NCBI RefSeq assembly: GCF_016862935.1
Contig: NZ_BONX01000077.1
Coordinates: 1-37,070, forward strand
Source of the DNA: Plantactinospora mayteni
Lineage (GTDB): Bacteria > Actinomycetota > Actinomycetes > Mycobacteriales > Micromonosporaceae
DNA: 37,070 bases
Direction of reading: 5' to 3'
Below, piece by piece: positions 1 through 9,800 of the stretch. Under the pieces are notes generated by a model that was not told the DNA's origin, did no database searches, and was given only the letters and a program-made list of their open reading frames with translations. Position numbers and translations under genes: made by a program. The first letter of the stretch is position 1; the number at the start of each line of letters is the position of its first letter.

Positions 1-88
1 GGGCAGAGGCGGCCTCCCGATGATCGGCTGCCTTGACGACTGCGGGACCCGACCGACAGGCCCGACAGGTGACGTTGCGTAACCCGCA

Positions 89-2575
89 TCACTCCGTACG
101 ATCCAGATGTGCAAGGTTGTCGCGGAGTGCCCTTGTGCGCGGGTGGTCGGGGCCGAGCGCCGTCTCGCTGATGCGTAGCGCGTGCTCGAACTGGTTACGA
201 GCGGCGTCCAACTGGCCCAGAGCTTGCAGCACGCTGCCGAGGCCACGGCGCCAGGTGCCTGTGTCGGGGTGGTCGGGGCCAAGCGCCGTCTCGCTAGTGC
301 GTAGCGCGCGCTCGAACTGGGCACGAGCGGCGTCCAACCGGCCCAGATCCCGCAACATGTTGCCGAGGTTGTTACGCCACCTGCCGATGGTGGGGTGGTC
401 GGGGCCGAGCGGGGTCTCGCTGATGCGTAGGGCGTGCTCGAACTGGTCGCGGGCGGCGTCCAGCTGACCCAGATCGTGCAACACGCTGCTGAGGTTGCCG
501 TACACGATGCCTATGTCGGGGTGGTCGGGGCCGAGCGTCGTCTCGCTAATGTGTAACGCCTGCTCGAACTGGTCGCGGGCGGCGTCCAACTGACCCAGAT
601 CGTGCAACACGCTGCCGAGATTGCTGCGCAACCTGCCGATGGTGGGATGGTCGGGGCCGAGCGCCGTCTTGCTGATGTGCAGGGCCTGCTCGAACTGGGC
701 ACGAGCGGCGTCCAACTGACCCAGATCCCGCAACACCAGACCGAGGTTGCTGCGCCGGGTGCCGAGGTCGGGGTGGTCGGGGCCCAGCGCTGTCTCGGTC
801 ACGGTGACCGCCCGCCGGGCGAGGGGTTCGGCCTGCCGGTACTGTCCCCGCTGCCGCAGGTAGGTCGAGGCCCGATCGAGCAGCCATCCTGTCTGCTCGC
901 CGCAGATGTTCAGGCGCTGGGCGTGGTGGGTGACCGCGAGCAGGTGCGGCAGCAGTCGCTGACACTCCGGCCATGTGCTGACCTCCCCGCTGTCGTCCGG
1001 GAACACGGTACGTATCAACTTGACCGCAGTTGTCGCCCAGAAGGCCATTTCGGTGTGGTCGAGCCGCGCCCGCACCACCACCTGCACTAGCCGATGCATT
1101 CCCACCTCGTCCGGGGTGAGGCTGGCCAGCGCATACCGACCGACCGCCGACAAGGCACGGTTGTAGACCAGCCGATCCGCCACCGCCTCGCCCAGCGCTG
1201 GCGGCAGCTGCCCAGGCTGCGTGGTCGGGAGATCACGCGGCACCTGCGGAGCCAGAAACGCCAGCAGGTTCAGCAGCTCCTCCGCCACCGGCGCCTCTAC
1301 ATGCACCCGGTCCAGCGACAGCGTCCACACCGTCGCCACCCGCTGCCGATTCCGATCCGCCACCGCGTCGTGCCGCGGATCGGTGAGGCCGAACAACTCC
1401 CGCTCCCGTCCCCGCAGCAGCTCAAGGTAGACCGCGAGGTCCTCACCCGTCTCCTCCAGGTAGGCGCCGGCCTCCTCCAACGCCAGCGGCAGATCACCCA
1501 CCAACTCCGCCAGCTCATCCAGCAGCGCCTCACCGGTCTGGCGGGTCCGCGTACGCAGGAACCGCACCGACTCCACCCGCGACCACACCCCCAACGGCAC
1601 CGACGAGGCCACGCCCGCCCAGGCCGGCCACCGGGACGTCAGTAGCACATGCCCACCTCCGCCGGCCGGCAGCAACCCGTCCAACTGCCGCGGATGCTCA
1701 GCGTTGTCATAGACCAGCAGCCACCGATCCCGCCGCCGCAGCTCAGCGAACACGACACCCACCGCATCCCGCACATCAAGCGGCTCCGCGAGCCCCAACT
1801 CCCGCCCGAGCGCCGCCAGCTGCGCCACCACCGCAGCGGGCTGTTCAGCCGCGATCCACCAGATCACGTCGTAGTCACTGGCGAACCGGTACCCGAACTC
1901 CACCCCTACCGCGCTCTTGCCCACCCCACCCAGGCCGTGCACCGCACCGGTGGACACCACCGCCGTCGCCGCGCCGGCCCGCAGGTCGTCGTAAACCCGC
2001 CGCACCACCTCGTCACGGCCGGTAAAGTTCCGGTTTCGCGCCGGCAGGTTACACACCGCCGGCCCCGCCCCCGGAAACCGTGGCCACGCCCCTACCGTTT
2101 CGGCCTGCCCACCTGCCGATCCGAGCCCGCCGGGAAACACCGCACTCGTGGGCCGAACCCGGTTTCGGTCGACGGCCGCCAGCAGCCGCTTACGCGCACC
2201 TACCGCGTCCACATCGACGAGATCGACGTAGACGCGGCTGGCGAGCAGGCCCAGAGGCTTGCACAGTTGCACCCGCACCGGAAGCAGCAGCCCACGCTCG
2301 CCGGTCGGATCCCGCACGAACGCCGCCCGCCACTCCGCCTCACCAAACTCCGAAACCAGATACGCCGGAGACAACACCGCGATCGTCCGCCTCGCCGACA
2401 CCATGGCCCGCTGCATCTCGTGAGCGAAATCCACCCCGGGACGGAAATCCCACGCCTGCAGCACCGTCGAATACCCGGCCTGTTCCACCTGGGCCGCAAT
2501 CCACTCAGCCCACGCGCGATTCACACTCGCATAGCTGACAAAGAAATCTTTGCCCGATGCTTCGACGGCCGCCAT
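89..2575 (-). CDS. TIR / NB-ARC / TPR protein (bacterial NLR-like)
   Basis: An 828-aa protein. An N-terminal TIR domain (about residues 9-105) has the FFVSYAS start and a GEAEW segment in which E81 fits the TIR NADase glutamate. An NB-ARC/STAND ATPase follows, with P-loop GLGGVGKS at 214-221, then a winged-helix-like region. The C-terminus (about 585-825) is TPR repeats of 42 residues, each carrying a GPDHP turn. Known for the families: TIR domains of this kind cleave NAD+ or make signal nucleotides, STAND modules oligomerise on ligand sensing, and TPRs sense or bind partners. A role as an intracellular immune sensor is inference; related TIR-NB-ARC-TPR proteins of actinomycetes also sit with peptide (FxSxx-COOH) clusters, none of which is seen here. 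The start is the ATG at 2575 because AGGAGG lies 5 nt upstream; an upstream in-frame extension has no such site. Confidence 0.85.
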   Translation of the reverse strand: MAAVEASGKDFFVSYASVNRAWAEWIAAQVEQAGYSTVLQAWDFRPGVDFAHEMQRAMVSARRTIAVLSPAYLVSEFGEAEWRAAFVRDPTGERGLLLPVRVQLCKPLGLLASRVYVDLVDVDAVGARKRLLAAVDRNRVRPTSAVFPGGLGSAGGQAETVGAWPRFPGAGPAVCNLPARNRNFTGRDEVVRRVYDDLRAGAATAVVSTGAVHGLGGVGKSAVGVEFGYRFASDYDVIWWIAAEQPAAVVAQLAALGRELGLAEPLDVRDAVGVVFAELRRRDRWLLVYDNAEHPRQLDGLLPAGGGGHVLLTSRWPAWAGVASSVPLGVWSRVESVRFLRTRTRQTGEALLDELAELVGDLPLALEEAGAYLEETGEDLAVYLELLRGRERELFGLTDPRHDAVADRNRQRVATVWTLSLDRVHVEAPVAEELLNLLAFLAPQVPRDLPTTQPGQLPPALGEAVADRLVYNRALSAVGRYALASLTPDEVGMHRLVQVVVRARLDHTEMAFWATTAVKLIRTVFPDDSGEVSTWPECQRLLPHLLAVTHHAQRLNICGEQTGWLLDRASTYLRQRGQYRQAEPLARRAVTVTETALGPDHPDLGTRRSNLGLVLRDLGQLDAARAQFEQALHISKTALGPDHPTIGRLRSNLGSVLHDLGQLDAARDQFEQALHISETTLGPDHPDIGIVYGNLSSVLHDLGQLDAARDQFEHALRISETPLGPDHPTIGRWRNNLGNMLRDLGRLDAARAQFERALRTSETALGPDHPDTGTWRRGLGSVLQALGQLDAARNQFEHALRISETALGPDHPRTRALRDNLAHLDRTE
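107..820 (-). repeat. 126-bp in-frame tandem repeats in the TPR domain
   Basis: The segment encoding the GPDHP turn recurs near positions 143, 269, 395, 521, 647 and 773, an exact 126-bp period (42 codons). Units are highly similar at DNA level, including synonymous positions, over about five full copies plus a partial one. Such DNA-level similarity suggests recent duplication or gene conversion, and copy number could vary between strains. Confidence 0.8.
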
Positions 2576-2817
2576 CCACACCTCCTCGCCCCCGGCGTGG
2601 CACCGATCGTACAAACACCGGTCCATCAGCACGCGCACGGCGCCGCAACAAGTTAGACGGCCCGCCACCGATCCCATAAATCAATAAGCACTCTGAAGTG
2701 AGCCGTTGGGGAGACGACATTGATGATCAACGCGAGGCCATTCGCGCATTTAAGATCAACAGACTCTCATGCCGCCGATCGTACGCACCATCGCCACGAG
2801 GATCGGAGCTGTAGATC

Positions 2818-3548
2818 GTGACCGAGTGGACCAACAACATGGCCATCCGAGGTTGGGGAGCGATGCCCCGCAAATGTTGGAGCAGACAGCACTCGACGGC
2901 GACTTCGCCAAGCGTCACCTGGTCAACCCGGTCCTGCTCCGCATGCTCGGCGACCTGACCCGGCAGCGGGTGCTCGACGCCAGCTGCGGCAACGGCTACC
3001 TCAGCCGGATCCTCGCCGGACGGGACGCCACCGTCGTCGGCGTCGAGCCCGGCCAGTTGCTGTTCGACTTCGCCGTGGAGCAGGAAACCATCGCACCGCG
3101 AGGCATCCAGTACGTCCAAGCCGACCTGTGCGACCTGCCGGACCTCGGCGGGCCGTTCAACGCCGTGATCGCCAGCATGGTCCTACCCGCAATCCCGACC
3201 TGGACCGGCGCGATGCGCGCCTGCGTACACGCGCTCAAGCCGGGCGGACTGTTCCTATTCACCGTCAACCACCCCTGCTACGAACAGCTGTGGCCCACCT
3301 GGCGCGAGCATGGCGGGTACCGCACCCACCGCTACCTCACCGAGTACGAGATCCCCGGCCCCAGCGGCGTCGACTTCCACCGCACCCTCTCCACCTACCT
3401 CAACCAGGTCACCAGCCTCGGCTGCCAGCTCACCGAACTAGCAGAACCCGGACTCGACCCCGACGCCGCCATCGAGGCCCCGACGGCAATCGACGCCTAC
3501 GTCCACCTACCGAACTTCCTCATCGTCGCCGCCCGCCGAACCACCTGA
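2818..3548 (+). CDS. Class I SAM-dependent methyltransferase, probable N-terminal frameshift
   Basis: A Rossmann-fold methyltransferase. Motif I reads VLDASCGNGYLS, followed by GVEPG (motif II acid), a QADLCDLP segment and a LKPGGLFLFTVNHP strand. The substrate cannot be told; it resembles small-molecule methyltransferases. The start is a problem. The continuous frame can be read from an ATG at 2769 or 2874, but neither has a ribosome site. A GTG at 2818 with GGAG 9 nt upstream begins MTEWTNNMAIRGWGAM in the adjacent frame. That is a plausible methyltransferase N-terminus which would join the main frame if one base were restored around 2866-2873. I read this as a 1-nt deletion (mutation or sequencing error). 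If real, translation from 2874 would still give a Rossmann core of 224 aa lacking the N-terminal helix. Confidence 0.7.
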
Positions 3549-3960
3549 GCACAATCTTGCCGCCACCGGCCGACCGGCAGGAAAGGCAGCCCATGCCGGA
3601 GGCGTCGTCTCCGCGCGATCGACGTGCCGCGGCACCTGGATGCCGGGCGGGTGTGGCAGAGGAGGGACCTTCGATCACCGTTCGTCGGTGCAAGTTCCCC
3701 AATAGCGCAGGGGCGGGCTGTCGGCTTGCCGACACTGGTCAGCCAGCGCAGGGGTCGGCGCGGTGGTCGGCCGCGCCTTCCCGACTCCGTCTGAACTGGG
3801 CACCAGTGCTTGCGCCGCAGCGAAGCTCCTTCATGCCGGTGCGTTTCTCCGCTCAACTGGTTCTAGATTTGCGGCCGTCTGGTGGTCACAGGCGTTCGGA
3901 AAGTGTCAAATAGTGCTGTGATGATGACGCGGTAGGTTGCGCCCGATGGAGAGGGGAGCC
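3549..3960. other. Intergenic region upstream of the Wadjet operon
   Basis: About 410 bp between the methyltransferase stop and jetA. I recognise no gene on either strand; short open frames here have no family resemblance. It must hold the promoter of the jet operon, but no convincing -35/-10 pair could be chosen by eye. Confidence 0.4.
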
Positions 3961-5502
3961 ATGGCGAACCCACCGCGACTGTGGTGGCAGGACATCGACC
4001 CCATCGTGTGGCGGTGCTTTGGTCAACCAGATGATCTTGCGCGTGAACGCAACATAGCGGTGCTCGCCTCCTTGGAGGAACTCGCCACCCGTGCGCCGAT
4101 GTCGGCGCTGAGCGACATCGACGCGCAGATGCGCGAAGTCGGATTTCTCGACATGATCACCGATCGTGAGCTGCGCGACGTCCTCGACTACCTGACCAGT
4201 GCGTATCTGGTTGAGCCTTTTCGCGACTATGCCGCGCTGAATTCGGGCCTGGACGCGGTGATGCGCCGCCAAGAGGCTTGGGCGTTGACCAAGGTGGGCC
4301 GGGCCGTGGTCGGTGCCGTGCGCTCGGCCGTCATTGACTCGCGGCGGGCGTTGCAGCTACCGACCCGGCTACTGGATGGCGTCGACCGTACGCTGCGCGC
4401 GTTGCTCGAACACGCGGTGCAGGATCCAGGGCTGCTGCCGACCGACCTCGACGACGTGCGTACCCGCCTGGAGGAGATGCAACGCGTCACGGCTGACTTC
4501 TACGCAGCCTTGGCGCAGATGGTGCAGTCCGATGTAACCGACGACCTGATCTTCGGTGAGAACCGCGACCGGGTCGTCGAGGCGTTGCGCCAGTTCCCGC
4601 GCGAGTCCGAGCGCGCGCTACGCAGAGTGGAGCTGACCCTCGCCGAGTTCGACGCCGCAGGGCCGAGGCTTCTGGTGGAGGCGGCGGCGATGCATGCCGG
4701 TCTGATCGACCCTAGCGAACAGCAACACTGGATCGACGAGCGAGCGCGCCGCCTGACGGACCTGCAGGCGTGGTTCGGCCGGGACGGGTCAGTGCAAAGA
4801 CTGATCTCGTCCGCCGCAGGAGCGGTCCACACACTGCTAGTCGCGATCGACCGCCGCTACACGGCCTTGCGCCGAGGCTCGGACCTGGCCGCCGACTTCC
4901 GGGAACTGGCCTACAGCCTGCATGCACAGCCCGACGACGCGCAGGCGCGGCGGGTGTACGCGGCAGCGTTCGGTCGGTGGCCCTCGGCACACGCTGCGGT
5001 CGCCACCGCCGAGGAGGAGGTCGCCTTCGCCACCGCCGCCGAGGCGGGCACTAGCCGCCACCAAGTCGATGTGGTGCTGCGCGAACACGAACGCAGCGGT
5101 CCGGCCGGTGGCCGGCCCCGCAAAGTCCCCGACGCCGGCGAGGCCCGGACCGCGGCGCTGCAGCGCGCGGCCGCCGAGTCCGCCGCCCGACGCCGTTTCA
5201 CAGCGCTGCTGCTCAGCGAAGGCGAGGTCCGCATGACCCACTTCTCCGGCCTGGAGACGCCGGCGCTGGCCATCCTCCTGAGCGCCATCGAGGTCGCCCT
5301 ACACACCACCGACCCTGTAACCGGCTACGGCGAGGCCCAAGCCGAGGGCGCCAGCGTCGTAGTGCACGTTCGTGCCATCCGCCCCGGCGCGACCGTGGCG
5401 GTCCGGTTCGCCGAGGGTGTGCTGTGGGCACCCGACCTGCTGGTGAGCGTCAGCCCTGCCGACACCGGTGTCGTACCTGCGCGGGTTGAGGGGGCGGCAT
5501 GA
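3961..5502 (+). CDS. jetA: Wadjet JetA, DUF2397/TIGR02677 (kleisin-like subunit)
   Basis: A 513-aa protein matching the TIGR02677/DUF2397 family in length and in its opening (PRLWWQDIDPIVWRCF, then LDYLTSAYLVEPFRDY). In this family's four-gene set it is the kleisin-like bridge of an SMC (MukBEF-related) complex that recognises and cleaves circular plasmid DNA. That role is known for Wadjet systems generally and inferred here from gene order. The ATG at 3961 is chosen because a GGAGAGGGGAG tract lies just upstream; ATGs at 3937 and 3946 are alternatives. The stop overlaps the next start as ATGA, so jetA and jetB are translationally coupled. A basic, proline-rich linker near residues 385-405 (GPAGGRPRKVPDAGEAR) precedes a C-terminal globular part. 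Confidence 0.88.
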   Translation: MANPPRLWWQDIDPIVWRCFGQPDDLARERNIAVLASLEELATRAPMSALSDIDAQMREVGFLDMITDRELRDVLDYLTSAYLVEPFRDYAALNSGLDAVMRRQEAWALTKVGRAVVGAVRSAVIDSRRALQLPTRLLDGVDRTLRALLEHAVQDPGLLPTDLDDVRTRLEEMQRVTADFYAALAQMVQSDVTDDLIFGENRDRVVEALRQFPRESERALRRVELTLAEFDAAGPRLLVEAAAMHAGLIDPSEQQHWIDERARRLTDLQAWFGRDGSVQRLISSAAGAVHTLLVAIDRRYTALRRGSDLAADFRELAYSLHAQPDDAQARRVYAAAFGRWPSAHAAVATAEEEVAFATAAEAGTSRHQVDVVLREHERSGPAGGRPRKVPDAGEARTAALQRAAAESAARRRFTALLLSEGEVRMTHFSGLETPALAILLSAIEVALHTTDPVTGYGEAQAEGASVVVHVRAIRPGATVAVRFAEGVLWAPDLLVSVSPADTGVVPARVEGAA

Positions 5503-6803
5503 CCCAGCGGCCCCTCGACCCGGACCTCAGCGAGGCAGCGCGGCATTTGACGGTGAGTTGCCGCATCACCGCGGCTAACGATCCGGGGCGTTACCGGCAC
5601 GTGCTGCGCGGCCGACGCGAACTCACCGAGTTCTTCCGTGCTGAGCTGGGCTGGAGCCTGCACATCCATGAGGTGTCCGGGGTGGTGCGGCTACACAAAC
5701 GTCGCCACGACGTGCCCGCCGACCGGGGGCCGCATCTACCGCGCCGGACCGGCCGCGGCGACCTCGCGCCCGCCCACGTGCTCGTGCTGGTAGCCCTGGT
5801 CTGCGAACAGCTGTGGCGCCGCCCGCGCATCAGCCTGCGCGAGTTGCTGCAGTCGGTCGCTCAGGTGTGCGCCGCCGAGGCGGCGACCGGACGGCTTCCC
5901 TCGTTCCGGATCGTCGCCGCAGACGGTGTCAGCAAGCGGGAGGCTCAGACCGCCCGCGAGAACATCGTCGACGCCATCCGGCTGCTGCAAGCCGAAGGCG
6001 AAATCACCGTCGACGCCGACCTGGAACGGGCAGTGACCGATGAGGACGCCGAGGTGTTCATCACCGCCGACCGGGACAGCCTCGCCAACAAGTTCGCGTC
6101 CCTGTCTCCGACCCTGCTGGCGCTCAACGACCGGCCACCCGCGCAGCACGTCGAGGCGCTAACTGCGGTGTCGCTGCCCGACGCGGATCCGGGCGCCGCC
6201 GCGCAACGACGCGCCGGGGTGGAGGGCCGCCGGTTGACAGCGCTGCGGCGCGTCGCCGACGACCCTGCCGCGGACCCCGGTGACGATCCGAACGAAGTAG
6301 GTTATCTCGCCACCCTGACCGGCCGGGAGCGGGCCCTCAATGTCGCGTCGGCGTTGGGCCTGGTCAGTACCGTACGACGCGACTGGTGGGAGATCACCGA
6401 CCCGGCGGCGTCCGGTACCACCGGTGCCTTCCCGCAGGGCCGGCGTATCGAACGGCAGGCGGCGCTGGCTCTGCTGGCAATGCTGCCGGAGCACCACGAC
6501 CGGTTCGTGACCGTCGCCGACATCACCACGATGGTGGAGTGGATCCGGGCCCAGACGCCTCGGTGGGCTGCCGGATACGCCGAACGCACCACGGCTCTTG
6601 CTCACGCTGCGGCCGCCGACCTCGTCGCCGCCAGACTGCTGCACGCCACCGGCGACGGCGACCGCTGGCAGATCATGCCCGGGGTGCATCTGTGGCGCGT
6701 GCGCGTGCGTCACCGGGAGCAGCCACGCAGCCGGACACAGGCGGCGCCGGAGCCGAACAGCCTGTTCAGCATGGCCACCACGCAGGGGGAGCAGCAGCAG
6801 TGA
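5499..6803 (+). CDS. jetB: Wadjet JetB, DUF2398/TIGR02678 (KITE/MukE-like subunit)
   Basis: A 434-aa protein of the TIGR02678/DUF2398 family. The recognisable stretch is RRELTEFFRAELGWSLHIHE and the following VVRLHKR near residues 40-70, with predicted winged-helix pairs further on. In the SMC-complex model it is the accessory winged-helix partner of the JetA kleisin and the JetC ATPase heads. Its ATG overlaps the jetA stop (ATGA) and its own TGA overlaps the jetC GTG (GTGA). The three subunits are therefore made from one message in coupled fashion, as expected for a stoichiometric complex. The C-terminal 25 residues are polar and probably disordered. Confidence in the family is high; the subunit role rests on the known systems. 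Confidence 0.87.
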   Translation: MTQRPLDPDLSEAARHLTVSCRITAANDPGRYRHVLRGRRELTEFFRAELGWSLHIHEVSGVVRLHKRRHDVPADRGPHLPRRTGRGDLAPAHVLVLVALVCEQLWRRPRISLRELLQSVAQVCAAEAATGRLPSFRIVAADGVSKREAQTARENIVDAIRLLQAEGEITVDADLERAVTDEDAEVFITADRDSLANKFASLSPTLLALNDRPPAQHVEALTAVSLPDADPGAAAQRRAGVEGRRLTALRRVADDPAADPGDDPNEVGYLATLTGRERALNVASALGLVSTVRRDWWEITDPAASGTTGAFPQGRRIERQAALALLAMLPEHHDRFVTVADITTMVEWIRAQTPRWAAGYAERTTALAHAAAADLVAARLLHATGDGDRWQIMPGVHLWRVRVRHREQPRSRTQAAPEPNSLFSMATTQGEQQQ

Positions 6804-9800
6804 GCCTGATCCCGCACCAGATCCGACGCCTGCCGGAGCCGGCGCTCGAGGACGTGGCCGACCTCGGTGTCCCACGGGCGGTCGACAGGTGGCAGCCCAC
6901 CCGGGCTGGTGCGGTCAACTCGTGGGCCTGGACCGACGAGGTGTTCCTGTTCGCCGACGGCTGGCTGGCCCTGGCCGGGCCGAACGGCTCGGGTAAATCC
7001 CTGACCGCGTCGATGCTGGTCACCATGCTCCTGGACGCCGACACCTCGCAGAAAGCACTGTCGGTCTCAGGTGAGGCCGCCGGCACACTCATCGACCGGC
7101 ACACCGACCGCACCACTACCGAGGACCGCACCGGAGCTTGGTGGCTGGAGTACGGCCTGCGTACGGCCGACTCGGCTGACGTGCGCTACCTGACCACCGG
7201 GCTGTGGTTGCGGTCGCAGGGCGGCAGCCTGCAACGAGCGTTCTTCCTCACCCCCGGCCGCGTCGGCATCGACCTGCACCTGCAACGCGACCGCGAACCG
7301 GTCGCTGTCGAGGACCTCGCCGCGCAATTGTCCGCCCTCGGCGGCCGGCTGTTCACCTCCCACGACCGGCTCACGAGCAAGGCGAAACCGCATCTGCACG
7401 TCGCGGACGAAGACCAGTACCGCGACGCCGTACGCACCACGTTGTTCGCTCCGCTGGACGCGGTGCAGTTCGATGCGCTGCTCGGAGTCCTTCGCAGTCT
7501 GCGCAGCGTACGCACCGCGGAAGCCATCTCCCCGAACGCGATGCGAACGGTGCTGACCGAGGCCCTTCCCGCCCTGGATCCGCGGGCCTTGCAGTTCATC
7601 GCCGACACCATGGAACGCATCGCCGACCTGGAACGTCAGCTGCAGCAGGCCCGGTCCGAGGCCCGTCAGCTGGAGCAGGCCGAGCAGCAGTACCGCCGCT
7701 ACCTGGACACGGTCACCGCAGTGGAGGCCGCACAGCTCTCGCACGCCCAAACCCTCTTCGATGATCATGGCCGTCAAGTGCGCGCCGCCGAGGACAAGCT
7801 GACCGAGGCGACACGGGCCGCGACGGCCGTCGCCGCGCAGCGGGCCGAGCTGCGTACCACGATCACCGAAGTGAAAGGGAAGCTGCAGGCGACCGACGCG
7901 GCCCTGCGTGACCACGCCGGCGCGGAATTGCCCCAGCTCGAAGAGCGACTCACCGAGCTGCGCAAGTTGCACGACGCGGCGCGGCAGCGACGAGACGACC
8001 TGGCAGACGAGGCCGAGCTCACCGCCGCTGCAGCCCAGGAAGCGTTAGAGCAGGCCAGCAGCGGGCAGCGACATCTGGGCGAACTCGTGTCCCATCTGCT
8101 GGCAGCCGCGGCCGAGGTCGGCGCGCAAGCCTTCGTCGACCGCATCGCCGATAGCAGTAATCAGCTCACCAGCACCGAACCCGGTACTGCGGTGACGCTG
8201 GCGGGCCTCGCCCAGCTGGCCGGCACGCCCCACAGCTGGGTACAGGCACGTCTGGACGTTCTGCAGCGCATCGACGCTGCCATGCGCGAACTCGACATAG
8301 CCCAGGAGGGTCAGCGCGGCGCCGCCGCACAGATACGCGCTGCCGAAGCCGACCGCGACCGGTACGAGCAGACCGCCGAGCAGGCCGTTACCCTGCGCCG
8401 CACCGCCGAATCTGATCTTGGCACCGCATTGCAGCAATGGGACAGCCACCGCGTCGAGCTTCCCGTCATACCCGCACCTCTGCTCGACACCGGGGAAAGG
8501 ATCGACCTGGACGCGCTGGTGAGCTGGCTGCACCGAGCCGGCACCAGCACCCGGCACCGAATCGCACTCGCGGCGCGCGAACAAGACGTCCATAACGCCG
8601 GCCGTAACGTGACCGCCGCGGAGGCCGCATTGGGCACGGCGGCCGGCAAACGCGAAAAGGCGGACGCAACGGCGGCTGAGGCCGAACGTGGCCTTGCCCG
8701 CGCCCAGCAGCAAGCCGTCATCGATCACGAGGCTGCCGACGAACGCGTCCGGCAGGACCACGCAGCTCACGAAGCCGCGGTCGAAGCCGCGCAGCAGATC
8801 ACCACGGATGCCGAACAAGCACTTGCCGACGGAGGTACTGCTGCCACCGCCGCCGCGCTCACCTGGGCTCACCGCGTCGCTGCGTGGCGGACCTCGCTGA
8901 TCCACCTCGACGCCGCCGCAATCAGCGTGTCCAGCGACCCGGACACCGTCGACCTGCACCAGCCGGCAAGAGCCGTCCAACAGGCACACGCCACGGTCGC
9001 CGCGCGGCTGCAACGCAGCATCGCCGGCGCCGAACACGACCGAGACCAAGCCCAGCAAAGCGTGCAGCACATCGAGGCTGAGCTCAGCAACGCCCGCCGG
9101 CAATCACCCGTACCCGCCGCACCGCCGTGGCGTGCCGTGCGGTACCCGGACGCCGGCGTCCCGTTCTGGGCGGCGGTCGCGTTCGCACCCCAGACAGGCG
9201 CCGGCCACGCCGACCGGCTGGAAGGCGCTCTGCTGGTATCCGGCCTGCTCGACGCCCTGATCACCCATGACGGCCGGCTCATCGGCGACGGCGACGTCAT
9301 CCTGTCCCCACACGCCCCCGTTCCCGGTCGCAGCCTCGCAGACGTACTGAGCGCGGAACCGGACTGCGGCATCGACCCGCACCGCATCACCAGCCTGCTG
9401 CGCAGCATCATCATCGACGACCACGACAGTGACACCGACGCCGGACGTTTGCGCATCGGACCGATGATCGCGACCGCTCCGCGCGACTATCGCGCCGCAT
9501 TCATCGGTCGCACCGCCCGTGAACGCGCCCGCCTCACACGGGTCTCCGACCTCGAACACCAGCTCGCCACCGCAGGTGACATCCTCACCGGCGCGCAGCG
9601 CCACCTACAGTCGGTGCAAGAGGCGGCACAAGCCGCGCAGGCTGAAGCCGACAGCTTCCCGGGCACCGACGACATCGCCCGAGCCCGCTACAATTTGGTC
9701 CAGCTACGCCTCGCGCTCGCCGACGCCGAGCAGCGCACCACCAGAGCCGCCGCCGAGGCCGATGCCGTCCTGGCCCGTGCGCTGACCGCTGTCGCCGCTA

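Noticed and set aside
107-820. Periodic repeats considered as a CRISPR-like array
   Set aside because: The 126-bp period is an in-frame TPR repeat with no repeat/spacer structure.
3497-3856. Minus-strand open frame between the methyltransferase and jetA
   Set aside because: Arg/Pro/Cys-rich, no recognised motif, no ribosome site.
6386-6799. Upstream extension of jetC
   Set aside because: Runs in another frame through jetB and is low-complexity; the GTG at 6800 has a ribosome site and gives the expected N-terminus.
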